Assembly: GCF_002836205.1 (NCBI RefSeq)
Contig: NZ_PJBE01000013.1
Span: 992,001-1,056,000, forward strand
Source of the DNA: Shewanella sp. Choline-02u-19
Lineage (GTDB): Bacteria > Pseudomonadota > Gammaproteobacteria > Enterobacterales > Shewanellaceae
Reading direction: 5' to 3'
DNA: 64,000 bases
Shown here one piece after another: positions 9,352 to 17,641 of this stretch. The position numbers and the translations under genes are program-made. Below the pieces are notes generated by a model. The model saw nothing but the letters and a program-made list of their open reading frames with translations. It was not told the origin of the DNA and did no database searches. Numbering within the stretch: position 1 is the stretch's first letter; the number at the start of each line of letters is the position of its first letter.

Positions 9352-9373
9352 AGATTGCGCATCGCCTCACTGT

Positions 9374-9907
9374 TTAAACATAAGTGATGGTAAATCGGAC
9401 TTCTGATTGGTCTTCTGTTATTGGGTCCATTGTAATTTCAATGTTTTCACCAAAATGCTCAGCACAGCCTCGAATCAGCCCTAGGCAGACATGCGACATA
9501 CAGCGTGCGGACACATAATCCATGACTAATTGACTTTCAGTGGCTGAAATAAAGTTGAAAGTAGGTGGGTTGGCATTTTGATAAAGTTTTTTGACTTCTA
9601 TATGAATATATTCCTCCACGCTTTTGATAAAGCTAAAGGTGGAGTCTGACTTGCCTTCGAGGCCAGGCATACTGTTAAACAAGGTGATAAAGACGGATTT
9701 ACCGTAAACCTCTTGTAGGTCTTCAATAGAAATCCCAGTGAGTTTACTTAAGCTTACGATGAGTTTGATGAGGTCATGGTGGTCATACGTGCCTACACTG
9801 GTATAAACACCGTCGTTTTGGTTTTCATCGAGGATCTGTTGACAGATCTCTAATCCGAACGTGTCTTCGACTAATTCTAAGAACTCAGCAAAAATGATTC
9901 CCTTCAT
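9374..9907 (-). CDS. hnoX: H-NOX heme nitric oxide sensor
   Basis: This 177-residue protein starts MKGIIFAEFLELVE, typical of H-NOX proteins. The proximal heme ligand is His102 (YIHIEVKKLY), the conserved proline pair follows at 114-115, and Y131-x-S133-x-R135 binds the heme propionates. Residue 140 is Val, not the distal Tyr of O2-binding members, so an NO-selective sensor is expected. It is the first gene of a two-gene operon with the hybrid kinase. AGGAGT lies just before the ATG, and an inverted repeat (9919-9950) sits immediately upstream of that. Relatives in Shewanella and Vibrio control biofilm or colonisation genes through NO; the output here is not in the window. Confidence 0.95.
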   Translation of the reverse strand: MKGIIFAEFLELVEDTFGLEICQQILDENQNDGVYTSVGTYDHHDLIKLIVSLSKLTGISIEDLQEVYGKSVFITLFNSMPGLEGKSDSTFSFIKSVEEYIHIEVKKLYQNANPPTFNFISATESQLVMDYVSARCMSHVCLGLIRGCAEHFGENIEITMDPITEDQSEVRFTITYV

Positions 9908-9918
9908 ATGTCACTCCT

Positions 9919-9950
9919 TAATACACTACTTATTATAAAGTAGTGTATTA
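9919..9950. promoter_or_regulatory. Inverted repeat at the H-NOX operon start
   Basis: TAATACACTACTT and its exact reverse complement flank a 6-nt spacer (ATTATA). It lies just upstream of the H-NOX ribosome site. It could be an operator or a hairpin in the mRNA leader. It does not match the NsrR, NorR or Fnr/Dnr consensus sequences I know. Confidence 0.55.
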
Positions 9951-10184
9951 GTTGATTTTATTCAATGATACTGGAGCTGTTATGCAGATTAAATGTACGT
10001 TAATTTCGCTTGTAAGCCCTCGCTCGCTCGTCATTACTATTGTCATATTGACGTTTAAATTCAAGAGATGAATATGATGACTATAATTTACAGGTAGTTT
10101 TGCTTACATTTTTAGGCTTCTTAAATTAAGCACTGTTCTATAACTTACTTGATATTAAGTGTCATTAGCGCGATAGGGATTTTT

Positions 10185-10763
10185 ATGCCATTACCCTTGG
10201 TTTGGTTAGGAGCTGCAGCAATTGGTGCTGCTTTGATTGCTGATGAACGTAAAAATCAAAAAGACATCGCGACGAAGCGATTACAGGGTAAGGCTGTGTC
10301 TGATCATACCAGGGGTGCCAATGCCGAACTTGGCCCTAGCTTATGGCACACTGGCGATAAGAAAGTTCAACTCGAACCGGGTTCGATTATTTGCTGTTTT
10401 GTTTTTGGCGTCATTGAACACACGGGAATTTGGCTAGGGGACGACACCTTAGTTGAGTTACATGGAAGTGGGTTAGTACGCGCCGTTTCAACTAAGCGCT
10501 TTTTGGCTGGCAGAAGTGGCAGTCAGATTTTTCAAGCGTGTAATCATCTTCACCAACCTTTAGTTGGGGCTCTGGTTTTAGCTCGGGCACAACAAGCAAT
10601 ATTTACCTATAGAAAATATGATCTGTTAGACAATAATTGTCATCGATTTGTGTGGCATTGTTTAAGTGGCGAAGAGAAGGCGTTATCGAGTTTTAGTAAA
10701 CTCAACAATGAAATTGGAATGTACTTTGAAGAAGCTGTCTATTGGGATGAAGCTATCATTTGA
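10185..10763 (+). CDS. LRAT-domain (permuted NlpC/P60 fold) protein
   Basis: A protein of about 192 residues starting at ATG 10185, with TAGGGAT as ribosome site; an in-frame TTG at 10149 lacks one. The N-terminal 20 residues are hydrophobic with Ala-rich sequence, so it is likely membrane-anchored. The LRAT signature is present: EHTGIWLGDD with the catalytic His about a quarter into the domain, and NNCHRFV with the nucleophile Cys. LRAT-like proteins are thiol acyltransferases or hydrolases acting on lipids or acylated molecules; bacterial members are mostly uncharacterised. The gene is monocistronic, ending at a bidirectional terminator. Confidence 0.75.
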   Translation: MPLPLVWLGAAAIGAALIADERKNQKDIATKRLQGKAVSDHTRGANAELGPSLWHTGDKKVQLEPGSIICCFVFGVIEHTGIWLGDDTLVELHGSGLVRAVSTKRFLAGRSGSQIFQACNHLHQPLVGALVLARAQQAIFTYRKYDLLDNNCHRFVWHCLSGEEKALSSFSKLNNEIGMYFEEAVYWDEAII

Positions 10764-10765
10764 TA

Positions 10766-10797
10766 CAAAAACACCGACGGTTTAGGTCGGTGTTTTT
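10766..10797. terminator. Bidirectional terminator
   Basis: AAAAACACCGAC-GGTTTAG-GTCGGTGTTTTT lies between the convergent LRAT and FabH-like genes and can terminate both. Confidence 0.85.
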
Positions 10798-10821
10798 AAA
10801 CAAACGGTGTTTCTGGCTAGG

Positions 10822-11886
10822 CTATTTACAGAAATGCTTTACCGCTTTGCTCACCAGTTCAATACCGGTTTTATCACAAGGTGGCAGCTCTGCATCACTA
10901 ATATTAATTGGAGTCACTCTGTCACCCCATTTAATTAAGGCTGCGGCCGAGGTCAATCCTGCACCAAATGCACAAGATAAAATGGTTTGATTTGGTAAGA
11001 TTTTACCTTGCTCTAGCGCATCACAAATCGCAATAGGGATAGTTGCAGCAGAAGTATTGCCGTAATTTGCAATATTCACAATGGCTTTTTCTTTTGGAAT
11101 TTTCATGCGGCTAATCAGAGTATCAATAATACGCTCGTTAGCTTGATGAGGGATCACCCAATCGATATCTTCCTTATCGATGCCACATTTCTCTATCACT
11201 TTAGTACTTAACTTACCCATGCCTGCAATGGCACGTTTAAAGATCTCTTGACCGTTAAATTCGATATAAAAATCGAGTGAAGCGGCGTCAAATCGATCCA
11301 TTGCAGTACCAAAACCGGCTTTAAGAATGTCTCTGCCAGCAGGGTCATTATTCAGCTCATAGCCTAAGATACCAATTGCTTCATCTGTTGCTTCTAATAC
11401 AACTGCGCCGGCACCATCACCAAATAAAACGGCGGTGTCACGTCGTGACCAATCTAAAAAGAACGACAGTCTTTCTGCACCAATGACGAGCACCTTTTTG
11501 CATTGGCCGCTCTTTATTTGTGAACTCGCTAGGCCAACGCCATAAAGGAAACCACTGCATGCAGCATTGATATCAAAGGCTGCGCAAGTTGCACCCACAT
11601 TAGCTTGAACCGTTGAAGCGATATTTGGGATCAGTGTGTCAGGTGTTGCGGTTGCTAGAATTATCATATCTAGATCGCTACCCTCAATACCGGCGGCAGC
11701 AAGTGCTCTTTGAGCGGCAACAGAGGCAAGCTCAGAAGTGTTGACATGACTAATATGACGCTGGCTAATACCTGTGCGAGATTTAATCCATTCATCAGAG
11801 GTTTCGATAAATGTTGAAAGGTCATGGTTTGTTAGGGTAGCGGGCGGAACACACTTTCCCCAACCTGTAATAGTAGCGTACTGCAT
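10822..11886 (-). CDS. FabH-like beta-ketoacyl-ACP synthase III
   Basis: A 354-residue thiolase-fold enzyme starting MQYATITGWG. The catalytic triad is intact: Cys in INAACSGFLYG, His in VIPHQANERI, Asn in NIANYGNTSA. The start ATG at 11886 is preferred over a frame-extending upstream codon at 11937 because homologues begin here. The enzyme condenses an acyl-CoA with malonyl-ACP. Housekeeping fabH lies in the fab cluster, which is not here, so this is a second synthase of unknown chain specificity. It follows the GntR gene at 97 bp with a terminator-like hairpin in between, so co-expression with the hydroxyproline genes is uncertain. Confidence 0.88.
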   Translation of the reverse strand: MQYATITGWGKCVPPATLTNHDLSTFIETSDEWIKSRTGISQRHISHVNTSELASVAAQRALAAAGIEGSDLDMIILATATPDTLIPNIASTVQANVGATCAAFDINAACSGFLYGVGLASSQIKSGQCKKVLVIGAERLSFFLDWSRRDTAVLFGDGAGAVVLEATDEAIGILGYELNNDPAGRDILKAGFGTAMDRFDAASLDFYIEFNGQEIFKRAIAGMGKLSTKVIEKCGIDKEDIDWVIPHQANERIIDTLISRMKIPKEKAIVNIANYGNTSAATIPIAICDALEQGKILPNQTILSCAFGAGLTSAAALIKWGDRVTPINISDAELPPCDKTGIELVSKAVKHFCK

Positions 11887-11904
11887 TAGGTTATCTCTCA
11901 AAAA

Positions 11905-11929
11905 TAAAAAAGCAGAACCTGCGCTCTGC
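11905..11929 (-). terminator. Weak terminator-like hairpin between GntR and FabH-like genes
   Basis: Read on the minus strand: GCAGAG-CGCAGG-TTCTGC followed by six T. The stem is short with one G-U pair. It lies about 18 nt before the FabH-like start codon, so it may act as an attenuator instead. Confidence 0.35.
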
Positions 11930-11983
11930 CTTGTCAATCAGTATAAGTAAAGCTTAACAAGTCTTTTAACGCTCAACAGTGAG

Positions 11984-12655
11984 CTAGCCCTCTTGTTGAG
12001 CAACTAAAACTCTAATAGCTGCCGCAGCATGAAGGATGTGACTGCGTAACAGTTCAACAGCGTTATCAACGTCACCCTTCCTACAATAGTCTAGCAATTC
12101 TCTATGATCTTGCTGTGCTTTAGGAATACCACTCGCTAAAAATAGCTGTAAGCGGACATACCGATCACAGTTGGTATTCAGCCCATTGACGACTTCAATG
12201 GTATGAGGTTTGTCTGCTGCGCGGTATAAACAGGTATGGAACTGAGAATTTAATCCACTCCAGCGTTCTATTTGGTCTTTATCTTGAAATGCCACATCAA
12301 GCGAGTCCAAAATACCTTCAGCTTCCGTTAGGTCATCTTCAGTCATATTGGGGATTGCTTTAGCCAATAGATCTGTTTCGATTAATGCTCTTAAGTCAAA
12401 TAGTTCAGTGACTTGAACTGCAGATAAAATAGTCGCTGTAGCGCCTTTATGTGCTTCAAACTTAACTAACCCTTCAGCTTCTAATTGCAGCAATGCCTCT
12501 CGTACTGGGATCCTGCTCACATTCATTTCATCGGCTAAGGCACTTTGGCGTAATGGCATACCCGCAGCGATTTCTCCAGAGAGAATTTTTTCCCTTAATA
12601 CTTCGACGACAACTTGAGTACGTGTTTTATGAACGATAGGAGTTTTTCTGCTCAT
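11984..12655 (-). CDS. GntR-family (FCD/FadR subfamily) regulator of the hydroxyproline genes
   Basis: This 223-residue regulator has an N-terminal winged helix (about 10-75; LREKILSGEI...LRQSALADEMNVSRIPVREALLQLEAEGLV) and an all-helical FCD ligand domain with Asp/His metal-site residues. It lies downstream of the dehydrogenase gene in the minus-strand catabolic run, so it most likely senses a hydroxyproline pathway intermediate. FCD-type GntR proteins bind palindromes such as TTGTATACAA; such sites are present in the divergent promoter region at 16420 and 16492. Confidence 0.88.
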   Translation of the reverse strand: MSRKTPIVHKTRTQVVVEVLREKILSGEIAAGMPLRQSALADEMNVSRIPVREALLQLEAEGLVKFEAHKGATATILSAVQVTELFDLRALIETDLLAKAIPNMTEDDLTEAEGILDSLDVAFQDKDQIERWSGLNSQFHTCLYRAADKPHTIEVVNGLNTNCDRYVRLQLFLASGIPKAQQDHRELLDYCRKGDVDNAVELLRSHILHAAAAIRVLVAQQEG

Positions 12656-12762
12656 ATAGCCTGTTTTTATGTTAATTATTCAAGATGATTTTCTTAGGTT
12701 AACGCTTAAATAAGTAGAATGAAAGGGAAACAACTTGTTTCCCTGTACATATTTTGAAATGT

Positions 12763-14328
12763 TTAGAAAGTGGTAATGTTGGCTTGCTCTTCTCTCAGCT
12801 TCTGTGGCATGAGTGCTATTGGCATGTTTTGTATACACAAAGGTCGTTCAAATCGAGACATTGCTTGTGTACCAACAGAGGTTGTACGGCTATCCGTACT
12901 CGCTGGATAGGGGCCGCCATGATTCATTGAATGACAGACCTCAACGCCTGTCGGCATTTGGTTGAATATCAAACGGCCGACGTTATACGAGACCGATTCG
13001 ATTAATTGAGCTTGCTCAGCTAACTCATTATCTAGCCCATGAATTGAGGCCGTTAATTGACCTTCCATCTGATCCGCTATTAACTCCATTTGTGCTTGGT
13101 TTTCACAGGCTACAATGACAGCGAAGGGGCCAAATACCTCTTGTTGAAGCGTCTTTGAAGCTAAGTAATCTTCAGCGGTGACTTTAACCGCGGCTGGACG
13201 TGTAAAGTGGTTTGCTGGTGAAGACTTACCCTGTGATATTAGCTGTACACGCTTATTCTTAAGCAGTGCTTCGACTTGTGATTGATAGGTCGCAGCAATG
13301 CCTGCGGTTAACATGCTTGCGGCAGACTCCAGTGAGATTTTCTCTGCGACTGTCGCGAGATAGCGATTGAGCGCCTCTCCTTGTATTGCCACCACTACGC
13401 CTGGGCTAGTACAGAACTGACCATGTCCCATTAACATCGATTGAACTTGCGTCGTCGCTAGGCTTTCTGCTTGTTGTGTTAGTAACTCAGCAAGTAAAAA
13501 CTGTGGATTAATTGAGCCTAGTTCACCATAAAATGGAATCGGTTCTGCTCTTGCTGCGCAAAGATCCGCTAAAATTCGACCGACTTTAAGTGAGCCGGTA
13601 AAGCCGACGGCTTTAATCGCACTATGGCTAACTAATAACGTCGATGATTCTGGCTCTGTTGATTGTATAAGGTTAAATACACCTGCAGGCATTTGACAAC
13701 GTTCGGTAGCTCGTGCAATTGCGTGGCTAACGAGTTCGCTGGTTGCAGCGTGAGCAGGGTGTCCTTTTACGACGACACTACAGCCAGCAGCAAGTGCTGC
13801 AGCGGTATCACCACCGGCAGTAGAAAACGCTAACGGGAAGTTTGATGCACCGAAAACCGCAACAGGACCAATAGGTAAGGTGCCGAGTCTGGTGTCGGGT
13901 TTTGGCAGAGGTTGTCTGTCTGGGTTGGCAAGATCAACCAATACATTGTTAATCGGTGTTCTTAATGTACTCGCAAACAATTTGAGTTGTCCGCAAGTTC
14001 TGCCAGTTTCACCTTGTAGGCGGGCCATGGGTAAGCCCGTTTCTATATGAGCTGTTTGAGTTATCGCAGCAATATCAGATTGGATCTCTTCAGCAATAGC
14101 GTCTAAAAAGTCAGCTCTATTGTCGTTAGTGGTGCGCTTATATAAAGTGAAAGCTTGTTTTGCGGCGTTAACAGCAGCGTCGACAATTTGTGATGTCGCA
14201 TTAGCGAATTGCCACTCAGTGGCTTCATTGATTACAGGGTTCATACTGCTAAATTGCAATGCTTCGTCAGTCCATGCACCATTGATGAGGTGTTGACCAC
14301 TAATTGCTACCTTTACTAAATCCGTCAT
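12763..14328 (-). CDS. 2-oxoglutarate semialdehyde (2,5-dioxovalerate) dehydrogenase
   Basis: A 521-residue aldehyde dehydrogenase of the length usual for NADP-dependent alpha-ketoglutaric semialdehyde dehydrogenases. The catalytic Cys is in GHGQFCTSPG (about residue 307) and the general-base Glu in FYGELGSINP. It oxidises 2-oxoglutarate semialdehyde to 2-oxoglutarate, the last step of 4-hydroxyproline breakdown. It sits 41 bp behind the epimerase gene. A TTGTATACACAA string at 12829-12840 lies within its 3' coding sequence and may be chance. Confidence 0.88.
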   Translation of the reverse strand: MTDLVKVAISGQHLINGAWTDEALQFSSMNPVINEATEWQFANATSQIVDAAVNAAKQAFTLYKRTTNDNRADFLDAIAEEIQSDIAAITQTAHIETGLPMARLQGETGRTCGQLKLFASTLRTPINNVLVDLANPDRQPLPKPDTRLGTLPIGPVAVFGASNFPLAFSTAGGDTAAALAAGCSVVVKGHPAHAATSELVSHAIARATERCQMPAGVFNLIQSTEPESSTLLVSHSAIKAVGFTGSLKVGRILADLCAARAEPIPFYGELGSINPQFLLAELLTQQAESLATTQVQSMLMGHGQFCTSPGVVVAIQGEALNRYLATVAEKISLESAASMLTAGIAATYQSQVEALLKNKRVQLISQGKSSPANHFTRPAAVKVTAEDYLASKTLQQEVFGPFAVIVACENQAQMELIADQMEGQLTASIHGLDNELAEQAQLIESVSYNVGRLIFNQMPTGVEVCHSMNHGGPYPASTDSRTTSVGTQAMSRFERPLCIQNMPIALMPQKLREEQANITTF

Positions 14329-14369
14329 ATTTGCTCCTGAGCTTACATGCTAATTAATTTAATTGTTGA

Positions 14370-15371
14370 TCACACGACCTGAAAACCGAATGCGTACGGA
14401 TCACTATCGTCGATAGTGATGGTATTGTTGCCCGTCATTCTGGCCCAGCCTTTAATGCTTGGCATAATGCCTCGGTAATCACCTACTTGTGCTGCAGATT
14501 CTATTCGTCCAACAAATTGACTACCGATAATGCTCTCGTGGGTATACTCATCACCCACGTGTAGTTGTCCTTTAGCATAGAGCTGTGCAAGTCTCGCACT
14601 GGTACCGGTACCACAGGGTGAACGGTCAATGGCTTTATCACCATAAAAGACTGCGTTTGCACCATCGGAACCAGAAGAGATCGTATCGCCAGTCCAAAGC
14701 ACATGTGTTACGCCATTTACGGTTGGATCATGGGGGTGAATACAGGTTAATTGTTCATCAGCAATGGCCCTAACAATGGGACTCCAGCGCAGAATGTCTG
14801 CAGCGCTCCAGTGACGTAATCCGGGGAAGTTTTCTTGCGGGTCGACAATAACGTAGTAGTTACCGCCATACGACACATCAACCTTTAACGGACCTAGACC
14901 TGGAATGTCTAAAACTTGGTCTTGATGTGCAAGATAGGCTGGAACGTTGTATATCTTTACCCAATCGACTTTTTCGTCAGTTTTTTGGTAATCAATTTTT
15001 ATTTGGCCTGCAGGGACATCGATGATGAGTTTTCCGGGGGTTTTCGCCGTTAATAATCCAGATTCAATGGCTGACGTAATCGTGCCAATGGTGCCGTGTC
15101 CACACATGGGCAAGCAACCACTGGTTTCAATAAACAATATTGACGCGTCAGCATCATCAGAGCATGGCGGGTAGAGAAAGGCACCTGACATCATGTCGTG
15201 GCCTCGGGGCTCAAACATAAGTCCTTTACGGATCCAATCGTACTCGCGAAGAAAATGCTGTCTTTTCTCGCTCATGTTATTACCAATAAGATGAGGGTGA
15301 CCACTGGTCACCAGTCTCACTGGATTGCCGCAAGTGTGTGCATCAATGCAAAAAAAAGTGCCTTTCAGCAT
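14370..15371 (-). CDS. 4-hydroxyproline 2-epimerase
   Basis: This 333-residue member of the proline racemase superfamily has both catalytic cysteines: Cys90 in MCGHGTIG and a second near residue 251 in DRSPCGTGT. The Cys-Cys pair is that of proline racemases and 4-hydroxyproline epimerases. The gene context, beside a DapA-type deaminase and a semialdehyde dehydrogenase, favours interconversion of trans-4-hydroxy-L-proline and cis-4-hydroxy-D-proline, the first pathway step. Compare its paralogue at 16532, where the second Cys is Thr. It is cytoplasmic and probably co-transcribed with the DapA-like gene 79 bp upstream. Confidence 0.9.
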   Translation of the reverse strand: MLKGTFFCIDAHTCGNPVRLVTSGHPHLIGNNMSEKRQHFLREYDWIRKGLMFEPRGHDMMSGAFLYPPCSDDADASILFIETSGCLPMCGHGTIGTITSAIESGLLTAKTPGKLIIDVPAGQIKIDYQKTDEKVDWVKIYNVPAYLAHQDQVLDIPGLGPLKVDVSYGGNYYVIVDPQENFPGLRHWSAADILRWSPIVRAIADEQLTCIHPHDPTVNGVTHVLWTGDTISSGSDGANAVFYGDKAIDRSPCGTGTSARLAQLYAKGQLHVGDEYTHESIIGSQFVGRIESAAQVGDYRGIMPSIKGWARMTGNNTITIDDSDPYAFGFQVV

Positions 15372-15450
15372 GTATATAGCTCCATTATTATTGTTAGTGT
15401 GCTGAGCCCTTGTTAAATGAAGGCTCAGCGCTTGGAGTTATGACTTTGGT

Positions 15451-16365
15451 TTAGTCGATGTTGTACTTGTTTAGATCAATGCGAGTTTCAAGTGCTTGTG
15501 CAATAACTTGCTCAACGTAAGCGCGCTCTTCACCTATTAATGGTAGGCGTGGCATACGCACATTTTCACTACCGCGGCCTAAGATTTGCTCTGCAAACTT
15601 AATGCACTGAACCAGTGTTGGAATGGTATCAAGTCTTAGTAACGGCATGAACCAACGGTAGATCTCACGCGCTTCTTCAATACGTCCAGCTCGTGCAAGC
15701 TTATAGAGTGCGACTGATTCGCGTGGAAATACGTTTGTTAGACCTGAAATCCAACCCGTTGCGCCAAGAAGTAAGCTTTCTAGTGCGATATCATCAACAC
15801 CGCATAGAATACTGAAACGCTCACCAAAACGGCTTTGCAATTCAGTTAAACGACGTGTGTCAGTGGTCGACTCTTTGATTGCAACAATGTTGTCTTCTTC
15901 TGCAAGAATGGCGGTCATCTCAAGATTAATGTCTATGCCATAACTCACAGGGTTGTTGTAGATCATGATGGGTAAATTTGTTGAACGTGCAACGGTTTGG
16001 TAATGAGCAACAACTTCGCGGTCTGTACCACGATAAACCATTGCAGGGAGTAACATTAGACCATCGACGCCAAGTTTCTCTACATCTTGAGCATAAAGAG
16101 ATGCTTGCTCAGCGGTGTTCTCAGTACATCCTGATAATACTAAAATACGGCCTTTAACGGTTTCGACAGTATGTTTGATGAACTCACGTTTTTCTTCTGG
16201 GCTTAGAGATGCATTCTCTCCGATTGTGCCTAAAGCAATAATCCCGTCAATTCCATCTCTAATAAGATCTTCGAGCATACGAGCATTTGACTCATAATTG
16301 ATCGAACCATCTTCACTAAATTGAGTCGAGATAGCGGGGAAAACACCTTGCCAATTTACATTCAT
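15451..16365 (-). CDS. DapA-family 1-pyrroline-4-hydroxy-2-carboxylate deaminase
   Basis: A 304-residue class I lyase of the DHDPS/NAL family with Schiff-base Lys164 (VAIKEST) and Tyr136 (IYNNPVSYG). In hydroxyproline clusters this family member converts delta-1-pyrroline-4-hydroxy-2-carboxylate to 2-oxoglutarate semialdehyde and ammonia. It is the first gene of the minus-strand catabolic operon and faces the dehydratase gene across a 166-bp divergent promoter region with GntR-type palindromes. Lysine biosynthesis is unlikely in this setting. Confidence 0.85.
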   Translation of the reverse strand: MNVNWQGVFPAISTQFSEDGSINYESNARMLEDLIRDGIDGIIALGTIGENASLSPEEKREFIKHTVETVKGRILVLSGCTENTAEQASLYAQDVEKLGVDGLMLLPAMVYRGTDREVVAHYQTVARSTNLPIMIYNNPVSYGIDINLEMTAILAEEDNIVAIKESTTDTRRLTELQSRFGERFSILCGVDDIALESLLLGATGWISGLTNVFPRESVALYKLARAGRIEEAREIYRWFMPLLRLDTIPTLVQCIKFAEQILGRGSENVRMPRLPLIGEERAYVEQVIAQALETRIDLNKYNID

Positions 16366-16419
16366 ATTAAGCCTCTATTACTGCATTTTTACATTTGAAA
16401 TTATGGTTCGTTATGGGAT

Positions 16420-16430
16420 ATTGTATACGT
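16420..16430. promoter_or_regulatory. GntR-type half-conserved operator, site 1
   Basis: ATTGTATACGT contains the GTATAC core of site 2 (16492-16501), is near the DapA-like gene side of the divergent region, and would overlap its promoter. Confidence 0.45.
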
Positions 16431-16491
16431 GAATAGACAAAATAATAGACCCTACAACGCGATTAGGAGTAACTAAACTACATTCGCATTG

Positions 16492-16501
16492 TTGTATACA
16501 A
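16492..16501. promoter_or_regulatory. GntR-type palindromic operator, site 2
   Basis: TTGTATACAA is a perfect 10-bp palindrome about 30 bp before the dehydratase start. FCD-type GntR regulators typically bind such TGTATACA-centred sites, and a gene for one lies in this cluster. Confidence 0.55.
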
Positions 16502-16531
16502 TATGCAAAACTGTCAAGAGAAAACATCAAA

Positions 16532-17572
16532 ATGAAAAAAATTGATATCAGTCCAGAGCTGGCAAGCACTTATTCAGAATTCAAAACAATAGATGCACAT
16601 ACAGAGGGAGAACCTCTTCGCATTATTATCTCTGGATACCCAGCAATAAAAGGTGAAACTATTTTAGATAAGCGCAAATATGTCACCCAAAACTGGGACG
16701 TTTACCGAAAACTGCTCATGCATGAGCCTCGTGGACATGCAGATATGTACGGCGCACTCATTACCGAACCAGTGACATTGAATGCTGATTTTGGGGTGTT
16801 GTTTTTACATAATGAAGGCTACAGTTCAATGTGTGGTCATGGCATTCTTGCGTTAGTAAAGGTGATGTGCACCACTGGGGCGATTGAGCTAAATGATGCC
16901 GAGAGAGTGATAAAGATTGATTCGCCAGCGGGGTTAATTACCGCTAAAGCTTATCGAGATGGGCAAGGTAAAATTCACGCGAGCTTTAAAAATGTCGACT
17001 CATGGGCTGAGTCGTTGGATTGTACTGTAAATGTGGAAGGTTTTGGTGAGGTGCGCTATGACATCGGTTTTGGCGGCGCATATTACGCCTATGTCGATGC
17101 TGATGCCTACAGTATCAGTTGTAGCAAAGACAATGTTGCGCAGTTAATCGATATGGGGCGACGCATAAAGCTTGCGATAATGGCATGCCATTATCTAGTG
17201 CATCCTGTTGAGGATGATTTAGGTTTTCTGTATGGCATCATTTTCACATCGAAGCTGGTGACTAATCAAGAAGCTCATTCTCGTCATGTGTGTATTTTTG
17301 CGGATGGGGAAGTGGACCGTTCGCCAACAGGGACGGGGGTCGCTGGGCGCATTGCGCTACTGCACGCAAAAGGTGAAGTTGAGCTAAAATGTCCATTAAT
17401 GATCGAAAGTATCGTTGATGGCAGAATGATTGTCAGCGCGACGGCTACATCGATATTTTATGATAAAAAAGCGGTGATCCCTGAAGTGTCTGGTCGCTCT
17501 TATATTACCGGAAAACATCAGTTTTTTGTCGACCCTGATGACGTATTCCAAGAAGGCTTTATGTTGCGTTAA
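16532..17572 (+). CDS. trans-3-hydroxy-L-proline dehydratase
   Basis: A 346-residue proline racemase superfamily protein. The first catalytic Cys (Cys101, MCGHG) is kept, while the second is Thr (about residue 266, DRSPTGTG). Cys/Thr pairs mark trans-3-hydroxyproline dehydratases such as human L3HYPDH, which yield delta-2-pyrroline-2-carboxylate, rather than racemases. It is transcribed away from the 4-hydroxyproline genes and is followed at 69 bp by an amino-acid dehydrogenase. The ketimine reductase that would normally finish this branch to L-proline is not in the window. Confidence 0.85.
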   Translation: MKKIDISPELASTYSEFKTIDAHTEGEPLRIIISGYPAIKGETILDKRKYVTQNWDVYRKLLMHEPRGHADMYGALITEPVTLNADFGVLFLHNEGYSSMCGHGILALVKVMCTTGAIELNDAERVIKIDSPAGLITAKAYRDGQGKIHASFKNVDSWAESLDCTVNVEGFGEVRYDIGFGGAYYAYVDADAYSISCSKDNVAQLIDMGRRIKLAIMACHYLVHPVEDDLGFLYGIIFTSKLVTNQEAHSRHVCIFADGEVDRSPTGTGVAGRIALLHAKGEVELKCPLMIESIVDGRMIVSATATSIFYDKKAVIPEVSGRSYITGKHQFFVDPDDVFQEGFMLR

Positions 17573-17641
17573 TGATTGTATTGATAGTTGTATTCGTCGT
17601 CGCGTTAAGCGTTGCAGTGAGAATGGAGTAGAGAACAGTAA

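Noticed and set aside
12829..12840. Third GntR operator inside the dehydrogenase gene
   Set aside because: TTGTATACACAA is similar, but it lies in the 3' coding part far from any promoter; chance is more likely.
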